DNA of 36,623 nucleotides from Candidatus Liptonbacteria bacterium (GTDB lineage: Bacteria; Patescibacteriota; Minisyncoccia; UBA6257; 2-01-FULL-56-20), in the NCBI GenBank assembly GCA_016182105.1, contig JACOXZ010000015.1, positions 1-36,623 of the forward strand. The letters run 5' to 3'. Positions within the stretch are counted from its first letter, which is position 1. Every line of letters begins with the position of its first letter. A model generated the notes under the pieces. The model ran no database searches, was not told the DNA's origin, and was given only the letters and a program-made list of their open reading frames with translations. Position numbers and translations under genes: made by a program. This document shows positions 15,003 through 22,019 of this stretch, one piece after another.

Positions 15003-15683
15003 TTACGAAACTACTGCACGAGAACGCATGTCGACGCTCTGACCGCCAGGGCCGGACCAGAACACGCCCACCTGGACGCCGCTCCAGTACACGCCCGGGA
15101 CGCTACCGCCAGAGTGACGCGAACCCGTGCAAAGGGTCGAGTTATCAACGTCCAAGTGCTTCCCGGTTTCATCGAAGAACTTAATCTCGTAGATGAACCG
15201 TTCTTCGAGCGTGATACTGGGGATGTTTTCCCGCTTCAGGTCGTTTGCGGATTTGTTCTTCAGCTCCTCGTCAGCCTCGACGCGGTTTCTCACCCAGACA
15301 CAATAGTCCTTGTCGGCCTTGCGATCCGAGGTGATGTCGTCGAGATTATCTGAGTACTTCCAGGCCGGCATCAGGGATTTGATCCGACTGAAGATTTTCT
15401 CCGGGGTCATACCTTCCGCGACCACGATCAGGCGGTCGAAGCCTTCTTCATGTTCGGGGATTCTTAGGGTGGAGAAATCCCTGTCCAGATTGAAGTGTTT
15501 TTCGTAGAAGAACTGCCAACCGGCAAGAAGTTTTTCACACTCACTCCCTGATATGCCACCGCGGAGAAATCCTTGAAGGCGGTTCTTGGTTATTTTCCTG
15601 CTCTCAATCTGAGCGAAGAATTCTTTGATCTGCGCAGGCGTCGGAGAATCCGAGGCCCAGGCAGTCGCATGCAACTTTAACAT
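15003..15683 (-). CDS. Accessory paralog family protein, copy 2 (complete)
   Basis: A 226-residue protein of unknown function, the complete reference copy here. It has a copy-specific N-terminus (about 1-60), a constant block from 'FYEKHFNLDRDFSTLRIPE' through 'FDRLIVVAEGMTPEKIF' to 'ETGKHLDV', and a C-terminal 45 residues that differ strongly from the 21383 copy ('SVPGVYWSGVQVGVFWSG' versus 'SVPSVYWHDGEVSVFWYF') yet end alike ('R-x-A-V-S'). The tail pattern VYW...VFW...R is reminiscent of C-type-lectin/sulfatase-modifying-enzyme folds used by diversity-generating retroelement targets; this is inference. It has its own promoter, a strong AGGAGG site before the ATG, and its own terminator. No signal peptide. 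Confidence 0.85.
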   Translation of the reverse strand: MLKLHATAWASDSPTPAQIKEFFAQIESRKITKNRLQGFLRGGISGSECEKLLAGWQFFYEKHFNLDRDFSTLRIPEHEEGFDRLIVVAEGMTPEKIFSRIKSLMPAWKYSDNLDDITSDRKADKDYCVWVRNRVEADEELKNKSANDLKRENIPSITLEERFIYEIKFFDETGKHLDVDNSTLCTGSRHSGGSVPGVYWSGVQVGVFWSGPGGQSVDMRSRAVVS

Positions 15684-15762
15684 CGCACACCTCCTGTCAT
15701 TATGGTTTCCGTCCGATTCCGTCGGAACAGCGGTATTACGCTATCAACTTTATCTAAAAGTA

Positions 15763-15791
15763 ATTAAATCTCTAAATATATAATTTGTCAA
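15763..15791 (-). promoter_or_regulatory. Sigma70-type promoter of accessory copy 2
   Basis: TTGACA (-35) and TTTAAT (-10) on the minus strand, spacer 17 nt, giving a leader of about 75 nt with a small TCCGACGGAATCGGA hairpin before the AGGAGG site. Confidence 0.7.
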
Positions 15792-15800
15792 TATCATCGG

Positions 15801-15830
15801 AATAAAAAAGCCCCAATTTACATTGGGGCT
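15801..15830 (-). terminator. Intrinsic terminator after the receiver-like gene
   Basis: AGCCCCAAT and ATTGGGGCT form a perfect 9-bp stem with a 4-nt loop; a T-run follows on the minus strand. It is only about 10 bp from the next promoter's -35. Confidence 0.9.
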
Positions 15831-15836
15831 GGGACA

Positions 15837-16247
15837 CTATGAAAGAGCTCTACAATCGCAGGATCCATCAAGACAAGCTCTTATCTTGTTTGAGTTCTTC
15901 CCTGCAAAATGTGTCACCCCTGCTTCTTGCCAGAGTGAAAATTTGCCTTCATCGCCGGAATTGGAAATAACAAGGATATCAGGATAATTCTTCTGGCAGT
16001 AAGCGGCAATGTTCGGGCCAATGAAATCTCCACGGATAGTACCGTCAAGGATAATTACATGAGGCCGGTCGGTATTGATTATTTCGATTGCTCCCGCTTC
16101 TGAAAGAATGTCTTTAAACTCGCACCACTCGATAAGTGGAACATCCTCGCACACCATAGGGAGGCAATCTTCGTAACCAAGCTCCATACACTTATCGTCG
16201 ATTACCAAAACGCGGCGCTTTTTTTGAGCTTCAACCAATACTTTCAT
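15837..16247 (-). CDS. Orphan receiver-domain (response regulator-like) protein
   Basis: Start chosen at the ATG at 16247 (136 residues, 'MKVLVEAQKKRRVLVIDDKC') because it has a GGAAGGAGG site and because the longer ORF start at 16352 coincides with the -35 box. The fold is CheY-like: acidic pair in 'VLVIDD', phospho-acceptor Asp in 'VIILDGTI', Ser in 'ILVISNSGD', and conserved Lys in 'HFAGKNSNKI'. It ends in a Cys-containing tail 'CLDGSCDCRALS' and has no output domain. No histidine kinase is nearby. It is an independent unit with its own promoter and terminator, divergent from thrS. It could act by protein-protein contact; partner unknown. Confidence 0.75.
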   Translation of the reverse strand: MKVLVEAQKKRRVLVIDDKCMELGYEDCLPMVCEDVPLIEWCEFKDILSEAGAIEIINTDRPHVIILDGTIRGDFIGPNIAAYCQKNYPDILVISNSGDEGKFSLWQEAGVTHFAGKNSNKIRACLDGSCDCRALS

Positions 16248-16257
16248 ATATCCTCCT

Positions 16258-16273
16258 TCCGCCAGCTGGCGGA
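16258..16273. repeat. Palindrome abutting the ribosome-binding site of the receiver gene
   Basis: TCCGCCAGCTGGCGGA is a perfect 16-bp palindrome directly upstream of AAGGAGG in the transcript. As RNA it could fold next to the ribosome-binding site and influence initiation; it may also be another dispersed palindrome. Confidence 0.55.
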
Positions 16274-16323
16274 TTTGATTTTCAAATATCAGCTTTATAT
16301 CAAGAGTAATTGTAGCATAAGTA

Positions 16324-16352
16324 ATTATAGCATATCTTAGGTGCGGGGTCAA
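16324..16352 (-). promoter_or_regulatory. Promoter of the receiver-like gene
   Basis: TTGACC (-35), 17-nt spacer and an extended -10 TGCTATAAT on the minus strand, nearly the same -10 region as the promoters of the accessory genes starting at 21880 and 436. It implies a leader of about 70 nt. Confidence 0.75.
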
Positions 16353-16401
16353 TACAAACAGAGAGATGACGAGAATCCTTCAAAATCGCTCGCAAAACCC
16401 C

Positions 16402-16415
16402 TATAATCAAAACCA
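16402..16415 (+). promoter_or_regulatory. -10 element of a probable leaderless thrS promoter
   Basis: A consensus TATAAT at 16402-16407 lies only 8 nt before the thrS ATG, so transcription should begin at or within one or two bases of the start codon. There is no Shine-Dalgarno between them. No clear -35 is visible (TTCAAA-like at best). Confidence 0.6.
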
Positions 16416-18176
16416 ATGCTTAACCTCGAAAATATTCGCCATTCCCTAGCCCACCTCTTGGCCGCGGCGGTCTTGAAGAAATATCCGAAGACCAAGCTCG
16501 GCATCGGCCCGACAATTGAGGAGGGGTTTTATTATGACTTTCTACTCCCTGCCGGAAAGAAGTTCTCGCCGGACGATCTTAAGGAATTCGAGAAAACGAT
16601 GCGGGAGCTTATCAAACAAAATCTCCTTTTCTCCGGCAAAAAGGTAACGGCCGCGGAAGCGAAAAAGCTCTTTGCAGATCAGCAATTCAAACTTGACCTG
16701 ATCAAAGAATTTTCCAAAGAAGCAAAGCAACTTAGTGTTTATTATACGTGCCCACCTAAAACCTCTAACCTATCACCTAAAACCTGCTTTATGGACCTCT
16801 GCCGCGGCGGGCACGTAAAGAGCACAAAGGAAATTCACGCGGACGCCTTCCGGCTCACGAAGATCGCCGGCGCCTACTGGAGAGGCGACGAGAAGAATCC
16901 CCAGCTCCAGCGTATTTACGGAGTGGCTTTTAAGACTAAAAAAGAACTTGAGGACTATTTGAAACTCCAAGAAGAAATAGAAAAACGCGACCACCGGAAA
17001 ATCGGCGAGCGGCTGGAACTTTTTTCCTTTGAGGAAGTTTCTCAAGGCGCACCTTTCTGGCATGGTAAAGGAATGATAGTCTTCCGCGAGCTCGAAAAAT
17101 TCATCCGCGAAGAGCAGGACAAGGCTGGCTACGAAGAGACCTCGACACCCATAATGGTCAAAAAAGAAATTTTTGAGAAATCCGGCCACTGGCAGTTCTA
17201 CCGCGAAAATATATTCCACTTCAAAGAGGGCGATGACACGCTTGTTTTGAAACCCATGAATTGTCCGGAATCGACCTATATCTACAATTCCAGAACCAGA
17301 AGCTACAAAGACCTGCCTCTGCGGCTCTCTGAGATCGGCCGGCTCCACAGGAATGAGCGCTCCGGAACCTTGGGCGGGCTTTTCCGCGTGAGGCAAATTA
17401 CCATGGACGACGCCCACATCTACTGTCGGAGAGATCAGATCCAAAGCGAAATCTCGAGCCTTCTCAAACTCGCCCACAAGGTCTATAAAATTTTCGGTTT
17501 TGAAGAAAGATTTTACCTAGCCACTAAACCAGCTCACGCCTTGGGCGATGTGAAGCTCTGGCAAGAAGCTGAAAAAGCCTTGGTGATGGCCCTTAAAGAA
17601 AATAAAGTGAAATTCGAAATCGCTCCTAAGGATGGCGCTTTCTACGGCCCTAAGATTGATATCCACATCAAAGACGCCTTAGGCCGGGACTGGCAGCTCG
17701 CCACGATCCAGCTTGACCTCGTGATGCTCCCCGAGCGATTCAACCTCGCCTACATTGACGAGAAAGGCAAAAAACAGCGGCCAGTCGTGATCCACCGAGC
17801 CATCTTGGGGTCTTTTGAACGGTTCATCGGCATTCTTCTCGAGCACTTTGCCGGCGCTCTGCCTCTCTGGCTCGCGCCTGTGCAGGTAGCGGTGCTCCCC
17901 GTTGGCGAAAAATTCGAGAGCTACGGCCGAAAAGTTTATGACGAGCTCAAAACCGCCGGCATACGCGCCGAGCTCTCGACCGCAAACGAAACCCTCGGCA
18001 AGCGCATCCGTGAAGCGGAGATGCAAAAAATCCCCTACATCTTAGTCGTCGGCGAAAAAGAAGAGGAAGCGAAGAACGTAAACGTACGGCACTATAAGCG
18101 AGGGCAAGAGAGAGAGATTACGATTGGAAAATTCTTAGCCAAAATTAGAGAAGAAATTGAGAAAAAAGCTAGTTAA
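16416..18176 (+). CDS. thrS: Threonyl-tRNA synthetase lacking the TGS domain
   Basis: A 586-residue class II synthetase. It starts directly in the editing region ('IRHSLAHLLAAAVLKKYP'; 'CRGGHV' contains the editing-site Cys and His), lacking the about 60-residue TGS domain of E. coli ThrRS. Zinc and active-site motifs are kept: 'KPMNCPES', 'FRVRQITMDDAHIYC' and 'HRAILGSFERFIGILLEH'. The anticodon-binding domain is complete to 'NVNVRHYKRGQEREITIGKF'. Notable is 'MNCPES' where most ThrRS have MNCPGH. An 11-residue piece 'PPKTSNLSPKT' just before 'CFMDLCRGGHV' is encoded by a low-complexity repeat. It overlaps miaA by 20 bp. Confidence 0.97.
   Translation: MLNLENIRHSLAHLLAAAVLKKYPKTKLGIGPTIEEGFYYDFLLPAGKKFSPDDLKEFEKTMRELIKQNLLFSGKKVTAAEAKKLFADQQFKLDLIKEFSKEAKQLSVYYTCPPKTSNLSPKTCFMDLCRGGHVKSTKEIHADAFRLTKIAGAYWRGDEKNPQLQRIYGVAFKTKKELEDYLKLQEEIEKRDHRKIGERLELFSFEEVSQGAPFWHGKGMIVFRELEKFIREEQDKAGYEETSTPIMVKKEIFEKSGHWQFYRENIFHFKEGDDTLVLKPMNCPESTYIYNSRTRSYKDLPLRLSEIGRLHRNERSGTLGGLFRVRQITMDDAHIYCRRDQIQSEISSLLKLAHKVYKIFGFEERFYLATKPAHALGDVKLWQEAEKALVMALKENKVKFEIAPKDGAFYGPKIDIHIKDALGRDWQLATIQLDLVMLPERFNLAYIDEKGKKQRPVVIHRAILGSFERFIGILLEHFAGALPLWLAPVQVAVLPVGEKFESYGRKVYDELKTAGIRAELSTANETLGKRIREAEMQKIPYILVVGEKEEEAKNVNVRHYKRGQEREITIGKFLAKIREEIEKKAS
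16754..16785. repeat. Low-complexity in-frame repeat inside thrS
   Basis: Sequence ACCTAAAACCTCTAACCTAT followed by CACCTAAAACCT, encoding part of 'PPKTSNLSPKT' in the editing domain. It matches the insert in alr (12592-12626) in composition and order. Confidence 0.7.
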
Positions 18177-19089
18177 ACCAAAACTTCTTGTCATCGTGGG
18201 GCCGACCGGGAGCGGCAAATCCTCCTTAGCCGCGAAGCTCGCTAAAAAGTTCAGTGGCGAGATTGTTTCAGCCGATTCGCGGAAGATTTATCGCGGGATG
18301 GATATTGGCACTGCGAAGCCGCGGCTAGTGGCTAAGGGCAAATTGCTAATGGCTGAGGGTATCCCCTATCATTTAATTGACATCAGAAATCCTAATCGAG
18401 AATATACGGTTCAACATTTCAAGGCCGATGCCTTGAAAGCGATCCGCGAGATTATAAAAAGAGGGAAGCTCCCGATACTGGCCGGCGGCACTGGGCTTTA
18501 TATCAAAACCATTGTTGATAATTTAAAAATCCCTAAAGTTAAGCCGGATTTTGTTCTTCGACGAGAACTAGAAAACGAATTTAAGGAAAGAGGAATTCAG
18601 CCCTTGATTCAAGAGCTCGTAAAAATTGACCCAGGGGCCGCTTATATTGTTGATCCCAAAAACCCGAGGCGAGTGATCCGGGCACTTGAGATCGCTCTGG
18701 GAGAGAAAAAACTTTTCTCCGGTTCAAGGAAATCAGGGAAACCGCTTTTTCAAACTCTGCAAATCGGCCTGGACTGCGAAAGGCAAAAACTAAAAGTCAA
18801 AATAGAACGCCGGAGCAGGAAGATGGTTCAAGGCGGCTTGATCCAAGAAGTGGAACGCTTAGTGAAGAAATATGGCCAAAATGCGCGGGCATATGATGCG
18901 ATCGGCTACCGAGAAATGATTGATTATTTAAACGGCAAAATCTCGAAAGGTAAATTTTTTGAACTCTTTATTAAAAACACTTGGCAGTATGCCCGTAGGC
19001 AGATGACTTGGTTCAAAAAAGACCCTAGGATTTACTGGGTCAAAAGCGAAAAGGAGGCGATGAAACTCGCCGCTGATTTTTTGTTATAA
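18157..19089 (+). CDS. miaA: tRNA dimethylallyltransferase
   Basis: A 310-residue enzyme that adds dimethylallyl to A37 of tRNAs reading UNN codons. Motifs in order: P-loop 'GPTGSGKSSLA', 'SADSRKIYRGMDIGTAKP', 'YHLIDI', 'LAGGTGLYIK', 'AYDAIGYREMIDYL' and 'NTWQYARRQMTWFKKD'. The track's start is a TTG at 18157, preceded by AGAGAAG and overlapping the end of thrS; the first conserved residues begin about 11 codons in, so a slightly later start cannot be ruled out, but no ATG lies before the P-loop. It converges with gatB, the two ends overlapping by 6 bp. Confidence 0.95.
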   Translation: MRKKLVKPKLLVIVGPTGSGKSSLAAKLAKKFSGEIVSADSRKIYRGMDIGTAKPRLVAKGKLLMAEGIPYHLIDIRNPNREYTVQHFKADALKAIREIIKRGKLPILAGGTGLYIKTIVDNLKIPKVKPDFVLRRELENEFKERGIQPLIQELVKIDPGAAYIVDPKNPRRVIRALEIALGEKKLFSGSRKSGKPLFQTLQIGLDCERQKLKVKIERRSRKMVQGGLIQEVERLVKKYGQNARAYDAIGYREMIDYLNGKISKGKFFELFIKNTWQYARRQMTWFKKDPRIYWVKSEKEAMKLAADFLL

Positions 19090-20490
19090 ATTCTTCTCAA
19101 AAATCTTGGCTAAAACCTCTGGATTGCCGCGGCCTTTAAGTTTAGCCATGGCTTGACCTACCAGAAACTGCAAGCTCGCGGTTTTGCCTTTTTTGTAGTC
19201 GGCGACAGCCGAGGGATTTTCTTTGATTACTTCTTGAACTACCTTTATGAGTTCCGCTTCGTCAGAAATTGTATGAAGCCCTTCACTCGTTAAAATCTCC
19301 TCCGGGTCAAGGCCGGTTTCAAACATTTTAGCGAGGATGTCCTTGGCTTGCCTGCTTCCGATTTTTCCCGACTCAATCAAAAAAACGAGATGAGCCAAGT
19401 GTTCCGGCTCGATCTTCAAGTCCGCGAAAACGAGTTTCTCTGCATTGATAAGTCCCATAAGATCACTCGTCAAATAATTCAAGATCGCTTTGGGGTCGGC
19501 TTTGGCGCTCAAAGCCTTAAGTTCGGAGACTGCTTCTTCGAAATACTCTGCGAGCGCCATATCCTCCACCAAAACGCCGACCTGCTTTTCATTTAGGCTG
19601 TATTCCGAGGCGAGACGGGTCCGCTTTTCTTTAGGCAATTCCGGGATGGAGATCTTCAAATTCTCGAATCCAAAAACGCTGGTCTCAAACGGCGGCAGGT
19701 CCGGCTCGGGAAAATAGCGATAGTCGTGGGCTTCCTCTTTTGTGCGCTGGCTCACGGTTCTTTTCTTATTTTCATCCCACCCCCTTGTTTCTTGCTCTAT
19801 TTCCCCGCCTTTTTCTAGAGCCTCTTTCTGTCTTTTTATTTCATACTCAATCGCCTCTCTCGCGAACCTGAAAGAATTGATGTTTTTAAGTTCGGTTTTC
19901 GTGCCCATGTTGATGCTGACATTTGCCTCTATGCGCATCTGGCCCTTTTCCATGTCGGCATCCGAAACGCCCAAATACCGCAAAATGAGCTGTAGTTCTT
20001 TCGCGAAGGCAATCGTCTCATCCGCGCTCTTAACGTCCGGCTCCGTAACAAGCTCCATAAGCGGCACTCCCGCCCGGTTGAAATCAACCAAGCTGGAATA
20101 TGTTTTTTCGTCGTGTATAAGCGTTCCCGTGTCTTCTTCAAGATGGATCCTCCTTATCCGCACGCCATTCAATTCCCCGCTCAGAACCAACGGTTGGTCA
20201 TACTGCGAAATCTGGTATCCCTTCGGGAGGTCGGGGTAAAAATAATTTTTGCGGTCGAATTTGCTGACTGGATTGATTTTCCCGCCGAGGGCTAGACCTA
20301 CCTTGATTACGTGCTCGACGGCCTGTTTATTTATCGTCGGGAGCGTTCCCGGGTGAGAGAGGCACACGGGGCAAACATTCACATTCGGATGTTTTTCGTC
20401 CGGGTCATTCAAGGAATCGCAGAACATCTTGGTGTGTGTTTTAAGCTCGGCGTGAATTTCAAGACCAATTGTGGGGCGATAGTTAGACAT
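19084..20490 (-). CDS. gatB: Asp-tRNA(Asn)/Glu-tRNA(Gln) amidotransferase subunit B
   Basis: A 468-residue GatB, the kinase/tRNA-binding subunit of the GatCAB amidotransferase that converts mischarged Glu-tRNA(Gln) or Asp-tRNA(Asn). Family motifs: 'TIGLEIHAELKTHTKMFC', 'PVCLSHPGTLPTIN', 'FDRKNYFYPDLPKGYQISQY', 'RIHLEEDTGTL', 'VDFNRAGVPLMELVTEPD' and 'DYRYFPEPDLPP'. The C-terminal YqeY-like tail ends 'LAKIFEKNL'. gatA and gatC are not in the window. A GatCAB system suggests that GlnRS and/or AsnRS is absent. Confidence 0.97.
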   Translation of the reverse strand: MSNYRPTIGLEIHAELKTHTKMFCDSLNDPDEKHPNVNVCPVCLSHPGTLPTINKQAVEHVIKVGLALGGKINPVSKFDRKNYFYPDLPKGYQISQYDQPLVLSGELNGVRIRRIHLEEDTGTLIHDEKTYSSLVDFNRAGVPLMELVTEPDVKSADETIAFAKELQLILRYLGVSDADMEKGQMRIEANVSINMGTKTELKNINSFRFAREAIEYEIKRQKEALEKGGEIEQETRGWDENKKRTVSQRTKEEAHDYRYFPEPDLPPFETSVFGFENLKISIPELPKEKRTRLASEYSLNEKQVGVLVEDMALAEYFEEAVSELKALSAKADPKAILNYLTSDLMGLINAEKLVFADLKIEPEHLAHLVFLIESGKIGSRQAKDILAKMFETGLDPEEILTSEGLHTISDEAELIKVVQEVIKENPSAVADYKKGKTASLQFLVGQAMAKLKGRGNPEVLAKIFEKNL

Positions 20491-20536
20491 AAACGTGCCT
20501 TATGATAAAACCATTATAACGCTTTTTCACTGTGAT

Positions 20537-20569
20537 AAAAATAAAAAGGGGCGAGATTTCTCTCGCCCC
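20537..20569 (-). terminator. Intrinsic terminator after the 203-codon accessory gene
   Basis: GGGGCGAGA and TCTCGCCCC form a perfect 9-bp stem with loop TTTC, then T-rich sequence on the minus strand. It lies between this gene and the gatB start. Confidence 0.9.
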
Positions 20570-20590
20570 AAGAACTCAAGGTTCTAAGTG

Positions 20591-21202
20591 TTACTTACGG
20601 ACGGCGGCGAATCGGTAGAGCGAACGCCACCTGTCGTCAAACCAGTACAAGCGCAGGTCACGCCGGCTGGGAAGCCCGTCGAGGCACGGGACGCGGCGCT
20701 CGCCGAAGTCCTGCCACACGGAACCAAGAGCGACTACCGGAAACTCGCGCTGCACATCGGGGTAGTTCACCCCGAAGGCAAGGAGTTCCGGAAGTTCGAG
20801 AGCTCGGAGTCCCTGCTTATCAAGTTCATGAAGGACTTCCTCAGACTTGATGTGATGATTGAAGTGAACGAGGATGACCTCTACGTCCGCCTCTCCCTTG
20901 CGAGTCGAAGAGAAATTATTGGCCGTGATACTGCCGCTACTCCAGTCGTATTTTCCGGCATTGACCGCCTCTTCAACTAAAAAATCATAGTTAACCGTAA
21001 GCTTGTATCTCTGGAACTTAGACTGGCTTGCCTCGACGATGAGTTCAGCAAATTCCGGCACTAAGGGACTGTCATCCTTTAGAGCCTCGTATATTGCCTT
21101 GTCGCTTCCGCCGCGCTTCCGAACCTCTTTATCGAGATTCACCCAGAAGCTCGAAATAAATCCAGCAGCGCCCACTACTGCAGACACACTTTTCTTTGAC
21201 AT
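20591..21202 (-). CDS. Accessory hypothetical protein with 'YRFAAVRK'-type C-terminus
   Basis: A 203-residue protein of unknown function. Visible segments are 'KFQRYKLTVNYDFLVEEAV', 'VEVILVHFNHHIKSEEVLHE', 'GLRALELPELLAFGVNYPDV', 'FPVVALGSVWQDFGERRVPC' and the end 'LRLYWFDDRWRSLYRFAAVRK'. From memory, this is a family repeated in parcubacterial genomes, with a constant 'VALGSVW' block and a variable Trp/Tyr-rich stretch closing in RFLAVRK-like residues. The tail parallels that of the 15003/21383 family (VP, aromatic strands, R-x-x-A-V), suggesting a shared fold. It carries the same promoter type as its neighbours, a GGAGG site and its own terminator. No signal peptide. Function not assigned. 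Confidence 0.8.
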   Translation of the reverse strand: MSKKSVSAVVGAAGFISSFWVNLDKEVRKRGGSDKAIYEALKDDSPLVPEFAELIVEASQSKFQRYKLTVNYDFLVEEAVNAGKYDWSSGSITANNFSSTRKGEADVEVILVHFNHHIKSEEVLHELDKQGLRALELPELLAFGVNYPDVQREFPVVALGSVWQDFGERRVPCLDGLPSRRDLRLYWFDDRWRSLYRFAAVRK

Positions 21203-21281
21203 CTAGAACCTCCGTATTTACGGCTCGCCCCTCAGTCGCCTCAAGCGACCCCCAGGCTCGCCAATTCAAAAAACTAGATAA

Positions 21282-21311
21282 ATTACAGCATACATATTTG
21301 CTATTTGTCAA
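21282..21311 (-). promoter_or_regulatory. Promoter of the 203-codon accessory gene
   Basis: TTGACA, 18-nt spacer and TGCTGTAAT on the minus strand. The whole block TTGACAAATAGCAAAT is identical to the promoter of the gene starting at 21880, followed by one substitution in the spacer. The leader contains a GTCGC-TTGAG-GCGAC hairpin before GGAGG. Confidence 0.8.
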
Positions 21312-21319
21312 CTCTAGCA

Positions 21320-21352
21320 TAAAAAAATGACCCCGGACGTTTCCGTCTGGGG
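21320..21352 (-). terminator. Intrinsic terminator after accessory copy 3
   Basis: CCCCGGACG pairs with CGTCTGGGG (one G-U pair), tetraloop-sized loop, then a run of seven T residues on the minus strand, ending within 10 bp of the next promoter. Confidence 0.9.
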
Positions 21353-21382
21353 CCAAAGAATACAAGTTACAAGATACGAGGG

Positions 21383-21880
21383 TTAGGAAACTGCTGCACG
21401 AACACGGATACCGCCGTCCCGATTGTCGGGAAAGTACCAGAAGACGCTCACCTCGCCGTCGTGCCAGTACACGCTCGGCACGCTGCCATACGGAGTCCGA
21501 GAACCCGCGCAAAGAGTGATTTTTTGAACGTCAAGATGCTTGCCGGTCTCGTCGAAGAACTTTAGCTCGTAGAGCAGTCGTTCTTCGAGCGTGATGCCAG
21601 GGATGTTTTCCCGCTTCAGGTCGTTCGCGGACTTGTTCTTCAACTCTTCGTCAGCCTCGACGCGGTCTCTCACCCAGATGCAATAGTCCTTGTCGGCTTT
21701 GCGGTCCGAGGTAACTTCCCAATCAGCCGTTAGCTCATTTACGCCCGCAAACGGATTTTGCTTTTTCAAAAACAATTCCAGCTGTCCTGGCTGAATCGCT
21801 CCATGTTGGAGCTTCTGCGCCAGGTCTCCTAACATACCAAGCACGTTGCCCGGTACGTCGCCGATCATTCCTTTTTTCAT
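21383..21880 (-). CDS. Accessory paralog family protein, copy 3 (internally shortened)
   Basis: A 165-residue paralog of the genes at 15003 and 1-436. The N-terminal 55 residues are copy-specific. Then 'ELTADWE' joins directly to 'VTSDRKADKDYCIWVRDR', so the about 60-residue 'HFYKKHF...NLDDI' block of the other copies is missing. From 'TSDRKADKDY' to 'ETGKHLDV' it is nearly identical to copy 2; the final 45 residues diverge sharply ('YGSVPSVYWHDGEVSVFWYF', end 'RVRAAVS'). The ATG follows an AGGAGG site at good spacing. Leader and promoter are nearly identical to those of copy 1. Function unknown; the modular joins suggest recombination between copies. Confidence 0.85.
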   Translation of the reverse strand: MKKGMIGDVPGNVLGMLGDLAQKLQHGAIQPGQLELFLKKQNPFAGVNELTADWEVTSDRKADKDYCIWVRDRVEADEELKNKSANDLKRENIPGITLEERLLYELKFFDETGKHLDVQKITLCAGSRTPYGSVPSVYWHDGEVSVFWYFPDNRDGGIRVRAAVS

Positions 21881-21962
21881 GATCAGTTCCTCCTGTTTTC
21901 AAAAGGTTTCCTTCCGCGGCCAGCGTTATTGCCGACCCGCGAGGATACCTTAACTATCTATA
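21881..21962 (-). promoter_or_regulatory. Structured leader of copy 3, duplicate of 437-518
   Basis: The leader up to the -10 box matches that of copy 1 with only a few substitutions and can form the same CCGCGG-based stem ahead of AGGAGG. See the finding on the shared expression module. Confidence 0.6.
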
Positions 21963-21992
21963 ATTATAGCATACAAATTTGCTATTTGTCAA
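21963..21992 (-). promoter_or_regulatory. Promoter of accessory copy 3
   Basis: TTGACA, 18-nt spacer, extended -10 TGCTATAAT on the minus strand; a near-consensus sigma70-type promoter. Confidence 0.85.
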
Positions 21993-22019
21993 TAGCCAAT
22001 TAAACACACTGGTTTGGGG

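Noticed and set aside
15837-16352. Longer start of the receiver gene (171 codons from 16352)
   Set aside because: The extra N-terminus overlaps the -35/-10 promoter and has no ribosome-binding site; the ATG at 16247 has GGAAGGAGG.
16773-17477. 234-codon ORF on the minus strand opposite thrS
   Set aside because: Shadow frame of thrS; no recognisable motif and overlaps conserved synthetase coding sequence.
19742-20239. 165-codon plus-strand ORF opposite gatB
   Set aside because: Antisense shadow, Ser-rich as expected from complementing the coding strand.
15003-21880. A complete diversity-generating retroelement in this window
   Set aside because: No reverse transcriptase, accessory protein or template repeat is seen; only the tail pattern is suggestive.
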